A stretch of DNA of 64,000 nucleotides from Flavipsychrobacter sp. (GTDB taxonomy: Bacteria; Bacteroidota; Bacteroidia; Chitinophagales; Chitinophagaceae). The position numbers were made by a program, and so were the translations under genes. Below, in pieces: positions 18,941 through 28,220 of this stretch. Each line of letters opens with the position of its first letter. The first letter of the stretch is position 1. Under the pieces are notes generated by a model. It made no database searches and had not been told where the DNA came from. It saw only the letters and a program-made list of their open reading frames with translations. The DNA is taken from positions 62,001 to 126,000 of the forward strand of contig JARLGY010000053.1 in NCBI GenBank assembly GCA_031292525.1. Direction: 5' to 3'.

Positions 18941-18966
18941 AAAAGGGCTAAGAATAGCCCCTTACA
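18941..18966 (-). terminator. Minus-strand terminator (distal of two)
   Basis: Stem GGGCTA / TAGCCC with an AGAA tetraloop, followed on the minus strand by a run of six T. It lies downstream of the membrane-protein gene ending at 19091 and behind a second hairpin at 19033-19075. Confidence 0.65.
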
Positions 18967-19032
18967 GTTGTATCTATGTAAAAAAATCAAAGCCTTTGAC
19001 TGTGGAATGAATGAGAAGTTTAAAGGCACCAG

Positions 19033-19075
19033 AAAAAAATATCCCGGACGGGTTGCTTAGTGCAAATATCCGGGC
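19033..19075 (-). terminator. Minus-strand terminator (proximal) after the GT-C array
   Basis: CCCGGA / TCCGGG stem with a 20-base loop, followed on the minus strand by ATATTTTTTT. It sits 16 bp past the stop of the last gene of the glycosyltransferase-like block. Confidence 0.55.
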
Positions 19076-19090
19076 TGTTTTCCCAGCTAC

Positions 19091-20872
19091 TTACTCATCA
19101 AACTTCCAGACCTTAAGATTGTCTACTTCCATTACTTTATCCTCATCACCATTGTAAAAGGATATGCTTATACTATTAAAAGGTTGGGTAGGCATTTCTG
19201 TATCTATCCACAGGTCCTGCTTATTACCGTGGTGCATAAACCTATCCACGCTTATCATCTGTTTCTTTACCTCTGCGGTGTTATTGTAAAACTTAAGGAT
19301 GAACTGTGCCATGTGCCACGGCTCCCAGGCTTCCATTGGTCTGTAAAATGTAGCTTCGGCGCGTATCCATCCATGTGCTTGTGGTATGTATGCAAACGAA
19401 TAGCTCTTTGAATCTGGGTGTGCTTTATCTAAACACAAAGACCGGTTGCCTGCTATAGGTGGCAAGCTGCAATGGTTTTCCGTATCGTCTTCAAAGCCAT
19501 TTTCGTACAGCAACTTTTTATTGTTCAATGTGCCTGTGTATATTTTATCATACCTGTCCAGTAGCTTCTTTTTCTCTTCTGGTATTGTAAACCTGCCTAT
19601 TGCCGACCAATAGTACGGATTAGTCATGTAAGGATCGTAAGCATTGCCTGCGTGCTCAATGTAGGTAAACCATATGTTTATATATAAGAATAAAATAAAA
19701 ATGGGAGCCAGTACTACAAGCCATACTCTTTTACGCAACATTACCTCCAGCAGAGCAGCTATGGGCAACATGAGTATAGGATAACTTTGCACCATGGCCC
19801 GCCCACCAAACCACCATATATCCCAGGAGCTGACCACATAAAAATTGAGTAGGAGAAAAGATACTACCATTATCCTGTTCTTCCCATACTTTATAAAAGG
19901 TATCAGCCCCACAAAAGCAAACATCATCATGGGGGTAAATGTGAGCCAGCCACTACGAAAGCTGAGCGGATAATCGTAAAGATGTGGCTGGAACCACGAA
20001 AAACCCTGGTCCTGATAACTATACACTATCCAGTGCCCAGATGCATACTTCCAGTACATCATCTGTACAAATACTACAGATGCAGCACATACTACAGTTA
20101 CGATTATAAGTTTCAAATGCTTTTTATAGAAAGCAAGGCGTTCTTTAATGGCTTGGGAGGAGAAACTTTCCATTCCCCAAAGCAATGGTATGAGGCATGA
20201 AATGGTCTCTGTGGGCCGTGTAAGTGTAAGCAAACCCATTAAAAAACCAGTAATAGCCGCATATTTGGCGTTAGGTCTGTCGTAATAGGCACGGGTGGAT
20301 AACAGCAGGAATACATACAGTGTGAACAACCAGGTATGCGACATACCCGTATCTATAGCGCCGTAATTAAGATAGTTGGTGCCGAATACCAGAATAATTA
20401 ATGCAAGAGCCACCACAGTATCACTGTAATATTTCTTCAAAAACCTTCTAAAATACCACAGCCCTATCAAGGACATGATAAGACCTCCTACTTGTATGGC
20501 AAACTGGTATGGTGCCGAAAGGCCATCGGCAGGATAACCCATAGCTTTTGCAGCAAAATGTGCCGCTGTAAAGTAGGGAAGGAACATAACCGCCATACCA
20601 GAAGAATACTTCATCACGTAATTACCACTATTACTATCCAGGAAGGCTTCCTGGAAATCGGGAGTAGGCTCGTACTTTTTGAGCAGGCTATCTTTAAACT
20701 GCTGATGTTTAAGATCCTTATAAATAAATATTGAAGGCAGGTACCAGTAGTAGCCACTCACATCCCACGCTATTGCAGCTTGTTCATGAGGTTGCTTCCA
20801 TCGTGGGTAAAAACTAAATGAAGCATACAGCATCAACAACAAACAAGAAAAATAGGATATACGGGATAGCAT
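19091..20872 (-). CDS. Polytopic membrane protein, GT-C glycosyltransferase-like (copy A1)
   Basis: A 593-residue integral membrane protein with about ten hydrophobic segments over residues 1-410 and a ~180-residue soluble C-terminal domain, probably periplasmic. The first loop after TM1 carries WDVSGYYWYLPS with Asp37, the place where GT-C enzymes keep their catalytic acid. Other conserved-looking blocks: GTNYLNYGAIDTGMSHTW, LTLTRPTETISC and FGGRAMVQSYPILMLP. The C-terminal part has a jelly-roll look (RAEATFYRPMEAWEP). It is a full-length paralogue of the next gene upstream (20930-22714), clearly from tandem duplication. The donor is probably a lipid-linked sugar; substrate unknown. Confidence 0.75.
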   Translation of the reverse strand: MLSRISYFSCLLLMLYASFSFYPRWKQPHEQAAIAWDVSGYYWYLPSIFIYKDLKHQQFKDSLLKKYEPTPDFQEAFLDSNSGNYVMKYSSGMAVMFLPYFTAAHFAAKAMGYPADGLSAPYQFAIQVGGLIMSLIGLWYFRRFLKKYYSDTVVALALIILVFGTNYLNYGAIDTGMSHTWLFTLYVFLLLSTRAYYDRPNAKYAAITGFLMGLLTLTRPTETISCLIPLLWGMESFSSQAIKERLAFYKKHLKLIIVTVVCAASVVFVQMMYWKYASGHWIVYSYQDQGFSWFQPHLYDYPLSFRSGWLTFTPMMMFAFVGLIPFIKYGKNRIMVVSFLLLNFYVVSSWDIWWFGGRAMVQSYPILMLPIAALLEVMLRKRVWLVVLAPIFILFLYINIWFTYIEHAGNAYDPYMTNPYYWSAIGRFTIPEEKKKLLDRYDKIYTGTLNNKKLLYENGFEDDTENHCSLPPIAGNRSLCLDKAHPDSKSYSFAYIPQAHGWIRAEATFYRPMEAWEPWHMAQFILKFYNNTAEVKKQMISVDRFMHHGNKQDLWIDTEMPTQPFNSISISFYNGDEDKVMEVDNLKVWKFDE

Positions 20873-20929
20873 AGTAAAATATTGGTTTGAAAAATATACC
20901 GACAGGGTTCGTCGCTTTCATCAGGTAGT

Positions 20930-22714
20930 TTAGTCGTTAAAGCCCCATACTTTCAGATTATCTGCCTCAAGTATTTTATCTTTTTCTCCGTTGTACAGCA
21001 ATATGGTTACACTATCAAATGGTTGTTGTGGTGTTCTTACGTCGAGATAAACATTTCTTGTATCCCTGTTATGCATAAACCGGTCTATTCTTATCATTTG
21101 TATCATGATCTCTTTATCCTTGTTATAAAACTTGACGTTGAACTGCGCCATATCCCACACATCCCATACCTCGCTTGGGCGGCGAAAGGTAGCTTCTGCT
21201 CGCAACCATTTCAGGTTCCCAGGCCTATATGCAAATGTGTAGTTGGGTGAGTATTTATGTTCTTTATCCAGGCATAGTGACTGTGTGCCAGATATAGGAG
21301 GAAGTGTACAGTGGCTGGTAGTATCATTCTCAAAATCGTTTTGATACAACAGTTTTTTGTCTTTGGGTGTACCTGTAAACAGTTCATCTTCGTTGTCCAG
21401 CAGCTTCCACACCTCATCATTTATCGTAAACCTACCCACCACTGCTTTGTAGTAGTGCCTATTCATCATATCGGGCACATATATGCCATTACGGTGTTCG
21501 GCATAGGTGATCCATATATTCATAAATGCAAACACCAATATCGCGGGAATAAGTATTACCTGCAAAACACGTTTGCGTGTCATTGCTTCCATTAGCGCTG
21601 CCACCGGGATCATCAGTATAGGGTAGCTTTGTACCATAGCACGGCCTCCATACCACCATACGTCCCAGGCGCTCACTATGTAATAGTTGAGCAGGAAGAA
21701 AATTAATACAGCTACTTTGTTCTTCCCATTCATTGCAAACGGGATGATACCAGCAAAGGCCAACACCATCATGGGTGTGTAGGTGAGCCAGCCACTCTTA
21801 AAGCTCAGTGCATATACGTATGAATGGGGATGCAACCAGGAAAAACCCTGATCCTGGTAGCTATAAACCAGCCAATGCCCACTGGCGTACTTCCAGTATA
21901 TAAGCTGTATAGAAATAACTGCGGCAGCACAAACTGCTGTTATCACTAATTGAAGGATGTGGAGTTTAAAGAAATTAAGCCTCTCCTTTATTGTTGCGAA
22001 TGAAACGCTATTAATTCCCCATAGTATGGGTATAAGGCAACTGATGATCTCTGTGGGGCGCGTAAGCGTAGCAAGCCCTATAAGCAAACCAATGGCTACA
22101 GCATACTTCACCTTCGGGGTTTGATAATAGTAGTGTGTAGCAAGCAGCAGGAAAACATAAACAGTAAACAACCAGTTGTGGCTCATGGCGGTATCTATGG
22201 CGCTGTAGTTAAGATAGTTGGTGCCAAATACCAATACCAACAACACCATGGCTACCACGCCATCACTATAATACAATTTCAAAAACCTCCTGAAGAACCA
22301 AAGTCCTAACAAAGCCACCAGTACCCCACCTATTTGCAAAGACAACTGGTAGGGCGCTGAGAAGCCGTCAGCAGGATAACCCAAGGCACCTGCCAGCAGA
22401 TGCGCAGCCGTAAAGAAAGGCAAACTCATTACTGCCACGCCTGATGAGTATTTCATAATATAGCTGCCACTTGCGCTATCCATAAACACCTGTTGATCAT
22501 CATAAGTGGGGTGGTATTTGTTTATGATGCTGTCTTTAAAAGATTGGTGCTTGGCATCGTGGTAAATAAGGAATGACGGTAAGTACCAATAATACCCACT
22601 CGCATCCCAGCTTATTGTCGCTTCTGAATTGCCCTGTTTCCATTTAGGGTAAAAGCTAAATGAGGCATACAGCATGAGTAAAGCGCAGGCAAAATAAGAG
22701 ATACGGGAAAGCAT
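20930..22714 (-). CDS. Polytopic membrane protein, GT-C glycosyltransferase-like (copy A2)
   Basis: A 594-residue paralogue of A1. The same opening MLSRISYF, the same WDASGYYWYLPSFLI loop with Asp37, GTNYLNYSAIDTAMSHNW, LTRPTEIISC, and WWYGGRAMVQSYPILM; the C-terminal soluble domain is also shared (LRAEATFRRPSEVWDVWDMA). Similarity is even along the whole length, so the duplication is old and both copies seem constrained. It is separated from A1 by 57 bp with no terminator, consistent with one transcript. The C-terminal region may bind carbohydrate; that is inference from its beta-rich look. Confidence 0.75.
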   Translation of the reverse strand: MLSRISYFACALLMLYASFSFYPKWKQGNSEATISWDASGYYWYLPSFLIYHDAKHQSFKDSIINKYHPTYDDQQVFMDSASGSYIMKYSSGVAVMSLPFFTAAHLLAGALGYPADGFSAPYQLSLQIGGVLVALLGLWFFRRFLKLYYSDGVVAMVLLVLVFGTNYLNYSAIDTAMSHNWLFTVYVFLLLATHYYYQTPKVKYAVAIGLLIGLATLTRPTEIISCLIPILWGINSVSFATIKERLNFFKLHILQLVITAVCAAAVISIQLIYWKYASGHWLVYSYQDQGFSWLHPHSYVYALSFKSGWLTYTPMMVLAFAGIIPFAMNGKNKVAVLIFFLLNYYIVSAWDVWWYGGRAMVQSYPILMIPVAALMEAMTRKRVLQVILIPAILVFAFMNIWITYAEHRNGIYVPDMMNRHYYKAVVGRFTINDEVWKLLDNEDELFTGTPKDKKLLYQNDFENDTTSHCTLPPISGTQSLCLDKEHKYSPNYTFAYRPGNLKWLRAEATFRRPSEVWDVWDMAQFNVKFYNKDKEIMIQMIRIDRFMHNRDTRNVYLDVRTPQQPFDSVTILLYNGEKDKILEADNLKVWGFND

Positions 22715-22752
22715 GGTTAAATGTACGTTTAATCGTTAAAAACAGCTCACTG

Positions 22753-23403
22753 TCAGTACACATGCGGTGCGTAGGGTATTACCTTGTTTTCTTTTACCTC
22801 ACCTGTCAGAGCGTCTATAATTACCATATCATCTTTTACCGTATTATGGCCGCTTGTATTTTTTTCATTCCATATGGTGCGTAAAACGATCCATGCATAG
22901 TCGCGGCCCAGGGCAGTGCTGTGTATATAAGCATATGGTTCTGAAATGCTGTAGTGCAATTTTTGCTGCAAGGCGATCTCTATAGCTTTCTCTTTGGTTA
23001 TAAACCTGCAACTATCATCATCAATTGCAAACCTGGGCACAAAGCCCTTATCAATATCCTCTATCAGATGCAGAGCCGTATCCAGGTACACCGTAATGCC
23101 TTCTGTGATAGTATCCATACAGGGGCATTTAGGATATGGCATCACGAAGTTGTAATGCACAGCTACACTCATAAAATGGTTGCATGTCATCCCCTTACCC
23201 AATTTTTTAAAGTGCTCTTTCTTCTTCTTTTCGTAGCTGTAATAACTGCCCTTATCATCTGGCAGGCAGTAATGAAATAATGTTCCCATTTTAGCCGACA
23301 GTATGCTATCGGCCTGTTCCATTATCTGCACGTGGCTATAACGCTGCCCATAGCAGGCACCACACATTAAAACCAACAAACAACAGGTAATGAAACGCTT
23401 CAT
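22753..23403 (-). CDS. Secreted protein with PepSY-like C-terminus
   Basis: A 216-residue protein with signal peptide MKRFITCCLLVLMCGACYGQ (signal peptidase I site before QRYSH more likely than lipidation). A CPCMD motif occurs near residue 98. The C-terminal part shows the pattern ITKEKAIEIALQQKL ... YAWIVLRTIW ... MVIIDALTGEVKENK, as in PepSY-type domains. It sits between the two glycosyltransferase-like pairs, 38 bp upstream of A2 and on the same strand, so it is probably in the same operon. I have no specific function for it. Confidence 0.7.
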   Translation of the reverse strand: MKRFITCCLLVLMCGACYGQRYSHVQIMEQADSILSAKMGTLFHYCLPDDKGSYYSYEKKKKEHFKKLGKGMTCNHFMSVAVHYNFVMPYPKCPCMDTITEGITVYLDTALHLIEDIDKGFVPRFAIDDDSCRFITKEKAIEIALQQKLHYSISEPYAYIHSTALGRDYAWIVLRTIWNEKNTSGHNTVKDDMVIIDALTGEVKENKVIPYAPHVY

Positions 23404-23425
23404 GTTGTTTTGAAATTAATAAAAT

Positions 23426-25009
23426 TTATTTCAGCCTGTATATTTCTGCCCACAAACCATTGTGTTCCGCTCGGTAAACCAGGCTGTTTTTGTACTTATT
23501 CTTTATACCATCGTAAATACCACTGGGCTCAATATTATTGAATATTACCAGTTGGGTAGTATCGGTAATCTGTTTCCCAACGTGCATAAATTCCTTTTGT
23601 TGAATAAAGCCTGTGTTGGGATCTGTAAGATGTGCGTAATCCTGGTAACCAGTAGTTGTGATATAGTTGGTATAATATTGTTTCCGCTGCAGGTACTGTA
23701 CTACGTCTTGCTGCAACTTCATCCCATCAAAAGCACCCATGTCAGTATCTCCCGATCCTTTACTATCCTTCAAACCATAAACACCTATAAGTGCAATCAC
23801 GGGTAAGAATGCTATATAAATTGGTGCATAGATCAAGGCTATTATCCTATCCAGGTAGTAGGAGGCAAGTATAAGAACCATGAGCAGTGCGGGTATTGTA
23901 TATCTTGCAGTATAAAAGTTAACAGCACAGAAGCAGATGTAAAGCGCTATAAAATATATCCCTAACTGGATAAATGTGCTGCTTGCTTTATCATTCGTAC
24001 CTGTGAATGATCTCAACACATTCGACATTCCTACTACAGACAGCATTAATGTCAGCGCCAATACCCTTCTGGATATAAGATGTCCGTAGCCCCCACTAAT
24101 GCAGATGTACACTTGTACAGCAATAAGTAAAGGAAGCAAGTATTTAGCCTTCCTTGTTTTAACTGCAATGATCACTGACCCCAATAATAAAATACAGAAT
24201 AGATAACTGCGGCAATCATTATTGAACAGAATTTGCACCATGTATTTTATCTTATCCCAGTCGTGCGCCCAACCGAAAGATATATACCCCATGTGCTCAG
24301 GAAAAAAGAACCAACCATTCAGTAATTTTTGTGCTACGAAAAAACCGGTTATCCCCAAGCCTGCAAATAAAACAGGTAAAAAATTAGCTAGACGCTCTTT
24401 TAGCAGTTTTGTTGTGGTGAATAATTTTATTGTAGCATCAACACCAAGAAGCAAGCCGGTAACCATCCCGCTTTCTTTGGTGAACAAGAGTGCTATTAAA
24501 GAGACAAAAGTAAGCACGTGCCTGCGGGTACTATAGAAATAGATACTCAGCAAAGACAAGAGCGCCACCATGATCTCTGGCAGCAACATGGTTGATTGAA
24601 CAAAAAATATAACCTGTAATGGAAAAATGGCCAGGGTGAGCAGCGCTGTTCTTTTATTAAACAAATGCCTGCACACCTCATATACACTGATGATCAACAG
24701 CACAAACAACAACAATGCAAATGCATGTTGCGAGAAAGCGCTCGGACCGAATATCTTCATCCAGGCGGCCGTGCAAAAATAGAACAGCAACGGGTGGCCC
24801 CTTGAATAATTGATATCAATAGCATTAGGCATCAGGCTAGGGCCATGCTCATACATTAATCTTATGGCAGGCTCGTAACTCCACGATTCATCCCAATAGA
24901 AAGAATAGTAAAGATGGGGAATTTTACAAACAACAAATATTACAACAACCAGCCACAGCATCCACCTGCCTTTAAAATAATTGAGAATTGCTGAAGTATT
25001 CTGTTGCAT
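23426..25009 (-). CDS. GT39/ArnT-like membrane glycosyltransferase (copy B1)
   Basis: A 527-residue membrane protein with about ten hydrophobic segments. The first periplasmic loop has FYWDESWSYEPAIRLM; the Asp40-Glu41 pair is the hallmark of the dolichyl-phosphate-mannose / ArnT family of GT-C transferases, which move a sugar from a polyprenyl carrier. The next block, SRGHPLLFYFCTAAWMKIFG, and LPEIMVALLSLLSIYFYSTR fit the same family. The C-terminal ~90 residues are soluble and end in EHNGLWAEIYRLK. It is a paralogue of the adjacent B2; N-terminal halves are nearly identical. The next gene downstream follows after 22 bp. Confidence 0.8.
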   Translation of the reverse strand: MQQNTSAILNYFKGRWMLWLVVVIFVVCKIPHLYYSFYWDESWSYEPAIRLMYEHGPSLMPNAIDINYSRGHPLLFYFCTAAWMKIFGPSAFSQHAFALLLFVLLIISVYEVCRHLFNKRTALLTLAIFPLQVIFFVQSTMLLPEIMVALLSLLSIYFYSTRRHVLTFVSLIALLFTKESGMVTGLLLGVDATIKLFTTTKLLKERLANFLPVLFAGLGITGFFVAQKLLNGWFFFPEHMGYISFGWAHDWDKIKYMVQILFNNDCRSYLFCILLLGSVIIAVKTRKAKYLLPLLIAVQVYICISGGYGHLISRRVLALTLMLSVVGMSNVLRSFTGTNDKASSTFIQLGIYFIALYICFCAVNFYTARYTIPALLMVLILASYYLDRIIALIYAPIYIAFLPVIALIGVYGLKDSKGSGDTDMGAFDGMKLQQDVVQYLQRKQYYTNYITTTGYQDYAHLTDPNTGFIQQKEFMHVGKQITDTTQLVIFNNIEPSGIYDGIKNKYKNSLVYRAEHNGLWAEIYRLK

Positions 25010-25149
25010 GTATAATCTATAATTGCATACTGGCCTGCAATATGTAAAACTACTAATGCGCCAGCTATTAAATTGTAAATATCAATTTCGGCTATTCAGG
25101 CAACAAGAACAATTGAGCAATATACAGCGTCTTCAGACAATTAGCGCTG

Positions 25150-26727
25150 CTATTTCAGCCTATATATTTCACCCCACAACCCGTTGTGTTCTGTCCTGTA
25201 AACCAGCTTGCCTTTTTCCTTTATGCCATTGTAAATATCGCTGGGCTCAATGTTGTTGAAAATTACAAGCTGGGTGGTGTCGGTAACGCGCTGGGTGACA
25301 TGCTCAAACTCCTTCTGTTCCATAAAGCCAGTCCTGGGATCTGTGAGATGTACAAAATCCTGGTAGCTGCTTGCGGCTATATAGCTTTTATACTGCTTAT
25401 TGTCCTGCATGTATTTTACAATATCCTGCTCCACCTTCATGCCCCCAAAAGCTGCCATGTCAATATCACCAAATCCCTTGTCATTATTAATAGCATACTG
25501 CCCGGTTAAAATAATAATGAGCGCAACGATCAGATAAATGGGATCGTAGAACATAGCTATCAACCTATCCAGGTAGTAGGCGGTCAGTACCAGCAATACT
25601 GCAAGTGCAGGAATAGTGTATCTGTCGGTATAGAAATTGGTGGCACAAAAACTCATGTAAAGGACAATAAACCACAACGCAAGCTGTATAAACAATCTAC
25701 CCTCTTGCTGCTCTTTATTGGTAAAAGACCAAAGTTGTTTCGTCATAGCCAAAATGGTTAATGCCAATACCACTGTTACCGCCTGCCTGGGTACTATATC
25801 ATCGTAAACTTCATTGATAGAAATATATACCAAGAAAGCGATAAGTACAGGAAGCAGATACTTTATCTTCCTTGTATTGATACTCAATATCAATGCAAAG
25901 AACATTACGATCTGGAACAAACGTAGGCGGGCGTCATCTGTAAACAGTATGCCTAGCATACACTTTATTTCTCCCCATGCCCTATCCCACTTAAAAGAAA
26001 CAAGCCCCAGGTGTTGCGGAAAAAAGTACCACCCATTTAGCAATCTCTGCCCTACAAAAAAACTGGCTATACCTACGCCTGCAAATAAAACAGGTAAAAA
26101 ATTAACTAAGCGCTCTTTGACGGATGTTCTTCTATTAAATAGTTTTATTGTAGCATCAGCACCAAGTAGCAACCCGGTAACCATCCCACTTTCTTTAGTG
26201 AGCAACAATGCAAGTAAAGTGATAAATGTAAGAATATGCCTGCGGGTACAATAGAAATAGATACTCAGCAAAGACAATAGCGCTACCATAATTTCTGGCA
26301 GCAACATGGTTGACTGCACAAAAAATATAACCTGTAGCGGGAAGATGGCTAGTGTGAGCAGTGCCGTTCTTTTATTAAACAAATACCTGCACACCTCATA
26401 TGCCCCAATGATAAGCAGAACAAATAAAAAGAGTGCAAATGCATGTTGTGAGAAAGCACTCGGACCGAATATCTTCATCCATGCAGATGCACAAAAATAG
26501 AATAGCAAAGGATGCCCCCTTGAATAGTCTGTATCAATTGCATTGGGCATCAGGCTGGGGCCATGCTCGTACATTAATCTTATAGCAGGCTCGTAACTCC
26601 ACGATTCATCCCAATAAAAAGGATAGTAGAGATGGGGAATTTTGTAGACAATAAATGCTGCAACAGTCGCCCACAGTATCCACCTGTCTTTAAAATACTT
26701 GAGGATCGTTGAGGTAATGAAGGGCAT
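25150..26727 (-). CDS. GT39/ArnT-like membrane glycosyltransferase (copy B2)
   Basis: A 525-residue paralogue of B1 with the same FYWDESWSYEPAIRLM loop (Asp40-Glu41) and the same tail, EHNGLWGEIYRLK. The ATG at 26727 (MPFITSTILKYFKDRW) is preferred: it aligns with the start of B1, whereas the longer open frame to 26817 would run into a strong terminator hairpin (26795-26828). Identity with B1 is very high over the first ~200 residues, lower in the middle and high again at the tail. The 140-bp gap to B1 has no clear terminator. Sugar and acceptor are unknown. Confidence 0.8.
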   Translation of the reverse strand: MPFITSTILKYFKDRWILWATVAAFIVYKIPHLYYPFYWDESWSYEPAIRLMYEHGPSLMPNAIDTDYSRGHPLLFYFCASAWMKIFGPSAFSQHAFALFLFVLLIIGAYEVCRYLFNKRTALLTLAIFPLQVIFFVQSTMLLPEIMVALLSLLSIYFYCTRRHILTFITLLALLLTKESGMVTGLLLGADATIKLFNRRTSVKERLVNFLPVLFAGVGIASFFVGQRLLNGWYFFPQHLGLVSFKWDRAWGEIKCMLGILFTDDARLRLFQIVMFFALILSINTRKIKYLLPVLIAFLVYISINEVYDDIVPRQAVTVVLALTILAMTKQLWSFTNKEQQEGRLFIQLALWFIVLYMSFCATNFYTDRYTIPALAVLLVLTAYYLDRLIAMFYDPIYLIVALIIILTGQYAINNDKGFGDIDMAAFGGMKVEQDIVKYMQDNKQYKSYIAASSYQDFVHLTDPRTGFMEQKEFEHVTQRVTDTTQLVIFNNIEPSDIYNGIKEKGKLVYRTEHNGLWGEIYRLK

Positions 26728-26794
26728 GTAGGAAGTATTTGACCACAATATATTTATTGTAGCCTGAATAGCTGTATATGTACCAGCAGGGAAT

Positions 26795-26828
26795 AATAAA
26801 AAAGCCGCCTCAAACAAATGAGGCGGCT
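26795..26828 (-). terminator. Terminator after the DUF2795 gene
   Basis: Perfect 9-bp stem AGCCGCCTC / GAGGCGGCT with an 8-base loop and a T-rich tract on the minus strand. It separates the DUF2795 gene from the glycosyltransferase-like block. Confidence 0.85.
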
Positions 26829-26853
26829 AAATTTCTATTGCCCTTCGATGGTT

Positions 26854-27075
26854 TTAATATTCGTCTTCATTGAAGAAGAAGTCCTCCTGTGTAGGATAGT
26901 CGGGCCAAATGTCTTCTATACCTTCATATATTTCACCTTCGTCATCAAGTTCCTGCAGGTTCTCAACAACTTCCAGTGGAGCGCCAGAGCGAATGGCGTA
27001 ATCTATCAATTCGTCCTTGGTGGCTGGCCAGGGTGCGTCTTCAAGATGAGAGGCAAGTTCTAATGTCCAAAACAT
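26854..27075 (-). CDS. DUF2795 small protein
   Basis: A 73-residue acidic protein beginning MFWTLELASHLEDAPWPATK. The N-terminal half, with LEDAPWPATKDELIDYAIR followed by GAPLEVVENLQEL, matches DUF2795, a small domain widespread in bacteria with no established role. The C-terminal third is very acidic and aromatic (DIWPDYPTQEDFFFNEDEY). It has its own promoter (27109-27140) and terminator, so it is an independent unit rather than part of the glycosyltransferase-like block. Confidence 0.85.
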   Translation of the reverse strand: MFWTLELASHLEDAPWPATKDELIDYAIRSGAPLEVVENLQELDDEGEIYEGIEDIWPDYPTQEDFFFNEDEY

Positions 27076-27108
27076 ATTATGAATTTAATTATTTTATATA
27101 GAATCACG

Positions 27109-27140
27109 CAAATGTAACGTATTTTTTATGTACATAACAA
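27109..27140 (-). promoter_or_regulatory. Promoter of the DUF2795 gene
   Basis: On the minus strand TTG (27140-27138), 21-bp spacer, then perfect -7 TACATTTG (27116-27109), 33 bp before the start codon. The rest of the 257-bp divergent gap to the ABC ATPase gene shows no further feature I can support. Confidence 0.6.
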
Positions 27141-27332
27141 AATAGTACCCGCAGATATTATTTAGGACGGCAGCAATACAATTATAGTTGGCTTTGCTGA
27201 AAAAAATCCCTCATTTTTATACCACGTTATCCACGTTATATCTAAAACGGCGGGTTGCAGAGATTATTATTCGGTCCACCTGCTTTATATCTACAGGACT
27301 CTTTTATTGCAAAGTCTGTTTACATTTACAAC

Positions 27333-28004
27333 ATGTTATCTGCCAACAACCTTTATAAAAAATATGGTACGCTCACAGTAGTCAATGGCGTATCTCTACA
27401 GGTGGCGCCGGGCGAAATAGTAGCTATAACAGGCCCGTCAGGGGCAGGTAAAAGCACGCTTCTACACCTGTTGGGTGCGCTGGATAAACCAGATAACGGT
27501 ACTGTTACTATAAACAACACCGATGTTTTTGCCCTTACGGGCAAGAAGCAGGCACGCTTTCGCAACAAGCATATGGGTTTTGTTTTCCAGTTTCATCATC
27601 TGCTGCCTGAGTTTAGTGCGGTAGAGAATGTAGCAGTGCCCCTATGGATAAGTGGGAAAGGCCGTAAAGAAGGTATAGCACTTTCTGCAGGCGCATTGCA
27701 GGCCGTAGGGCTGGGCAGCAAGCTGGAGAATAAACCAGGCGAACTATCGGGCGGTGAACAGCAGCGTGTTGCCATAGCGCGTGCGTTGGTCAATAAACCA
27801 TCCATCATCATGGCCGATGAGCCTACAGGCAACCTGGACACTGCAAATGCACACGCTATACATGAGCTGTTCCTGCAGCTGAGGGATAAGTTCGGGCAAA
27901 CCTTTGTAATGATCACACACAACGAAACATTGGCAGACATGACAGACCGTAAACTGACTATGCTGGATGGAAAAATTGTGGACGAGATAAGAAATAACGG
28001 CTAG
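27333..28004 (+). CDS. ABC transporter ATP-binding protein, LolD type
   Basis: A 223-residue ATPase from ATG 27333 (MLSANNLYKKYGTLTVV). Walker A ITGPSGAGKSTLLH, signature LSGGEQQRVAIARAL, Walker B IIMADEPTGNLD and the H-loop VMITHN are all intact, so it should hydrolyse ATP. The short size, the GALDKPDNGTVTINN block and the VFQFHHLLPEFSAVENV motif place it in the LolD/MacB/FtsE group that powers lipoprotein release or other envelope tasks. No permease gene is adjacent; the partner (LolC/E-like) must be elsewhere. The symbol lolD is plausible but unproven. Confidence 0.85.
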   Translation: MLSANNLYKKYGTLTVVNGVSLQVAPGEIVAITGPSGAGKSTLLHLLGALDKPDNGTVTINNTDVFALTGKKQARFRNKHMGFVFQFHHLLPEFSAVENVAVPLWISGKGRKEGIALSAGALQAVGLGSKLENKPGELSGGEQQRVAIARALVNKPSIIMADEPTGNLDTANAHAIHELFLQLRDKFGQTFVMITHNETLADMTDRKLTMLDGKIVDEIRNNG

Positions 28005-28188
28005 AGCATACCATTAGCTTTATTCATCTATAACTGCTTGTATCGCTCGTGTATCACAAAAGCGCCCTTATGTGCCGCAATTACCTTATATCTTCGGCCA
28101 AAAGGGAGAATAAAATGTTTGGCCCCTATATAATTACTTCCTGCGAGAAATAAAATTTTATTCTACTTTTACATTTTCGCAAAAAGTA

Positions 28189-28196
28189 TATTTTTG
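28189..28196 (+). promoter_or_regulatory. -7 element of the acpP-fabF-rnc operon
   Basis: TATTTTTG matches the TAnnTTTG consensus and ends 24 bp before the acpP ATG. The upstream 30 bases are AT-rich without a clear -33 TTG, a pattern sometimes seen at strong Bacteroidota promoters. Confidence 0.45.
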
Positions 28197-28220
28197 CACA
28201 ACAAAATTAAATGATTGACC

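Noticed and set aside
26728-26817. An N-terminal extension of the B2 transferase
   Set aside because: It would run through a strong terminator hairpin, and B1 starts at the position equivalent to 26727.
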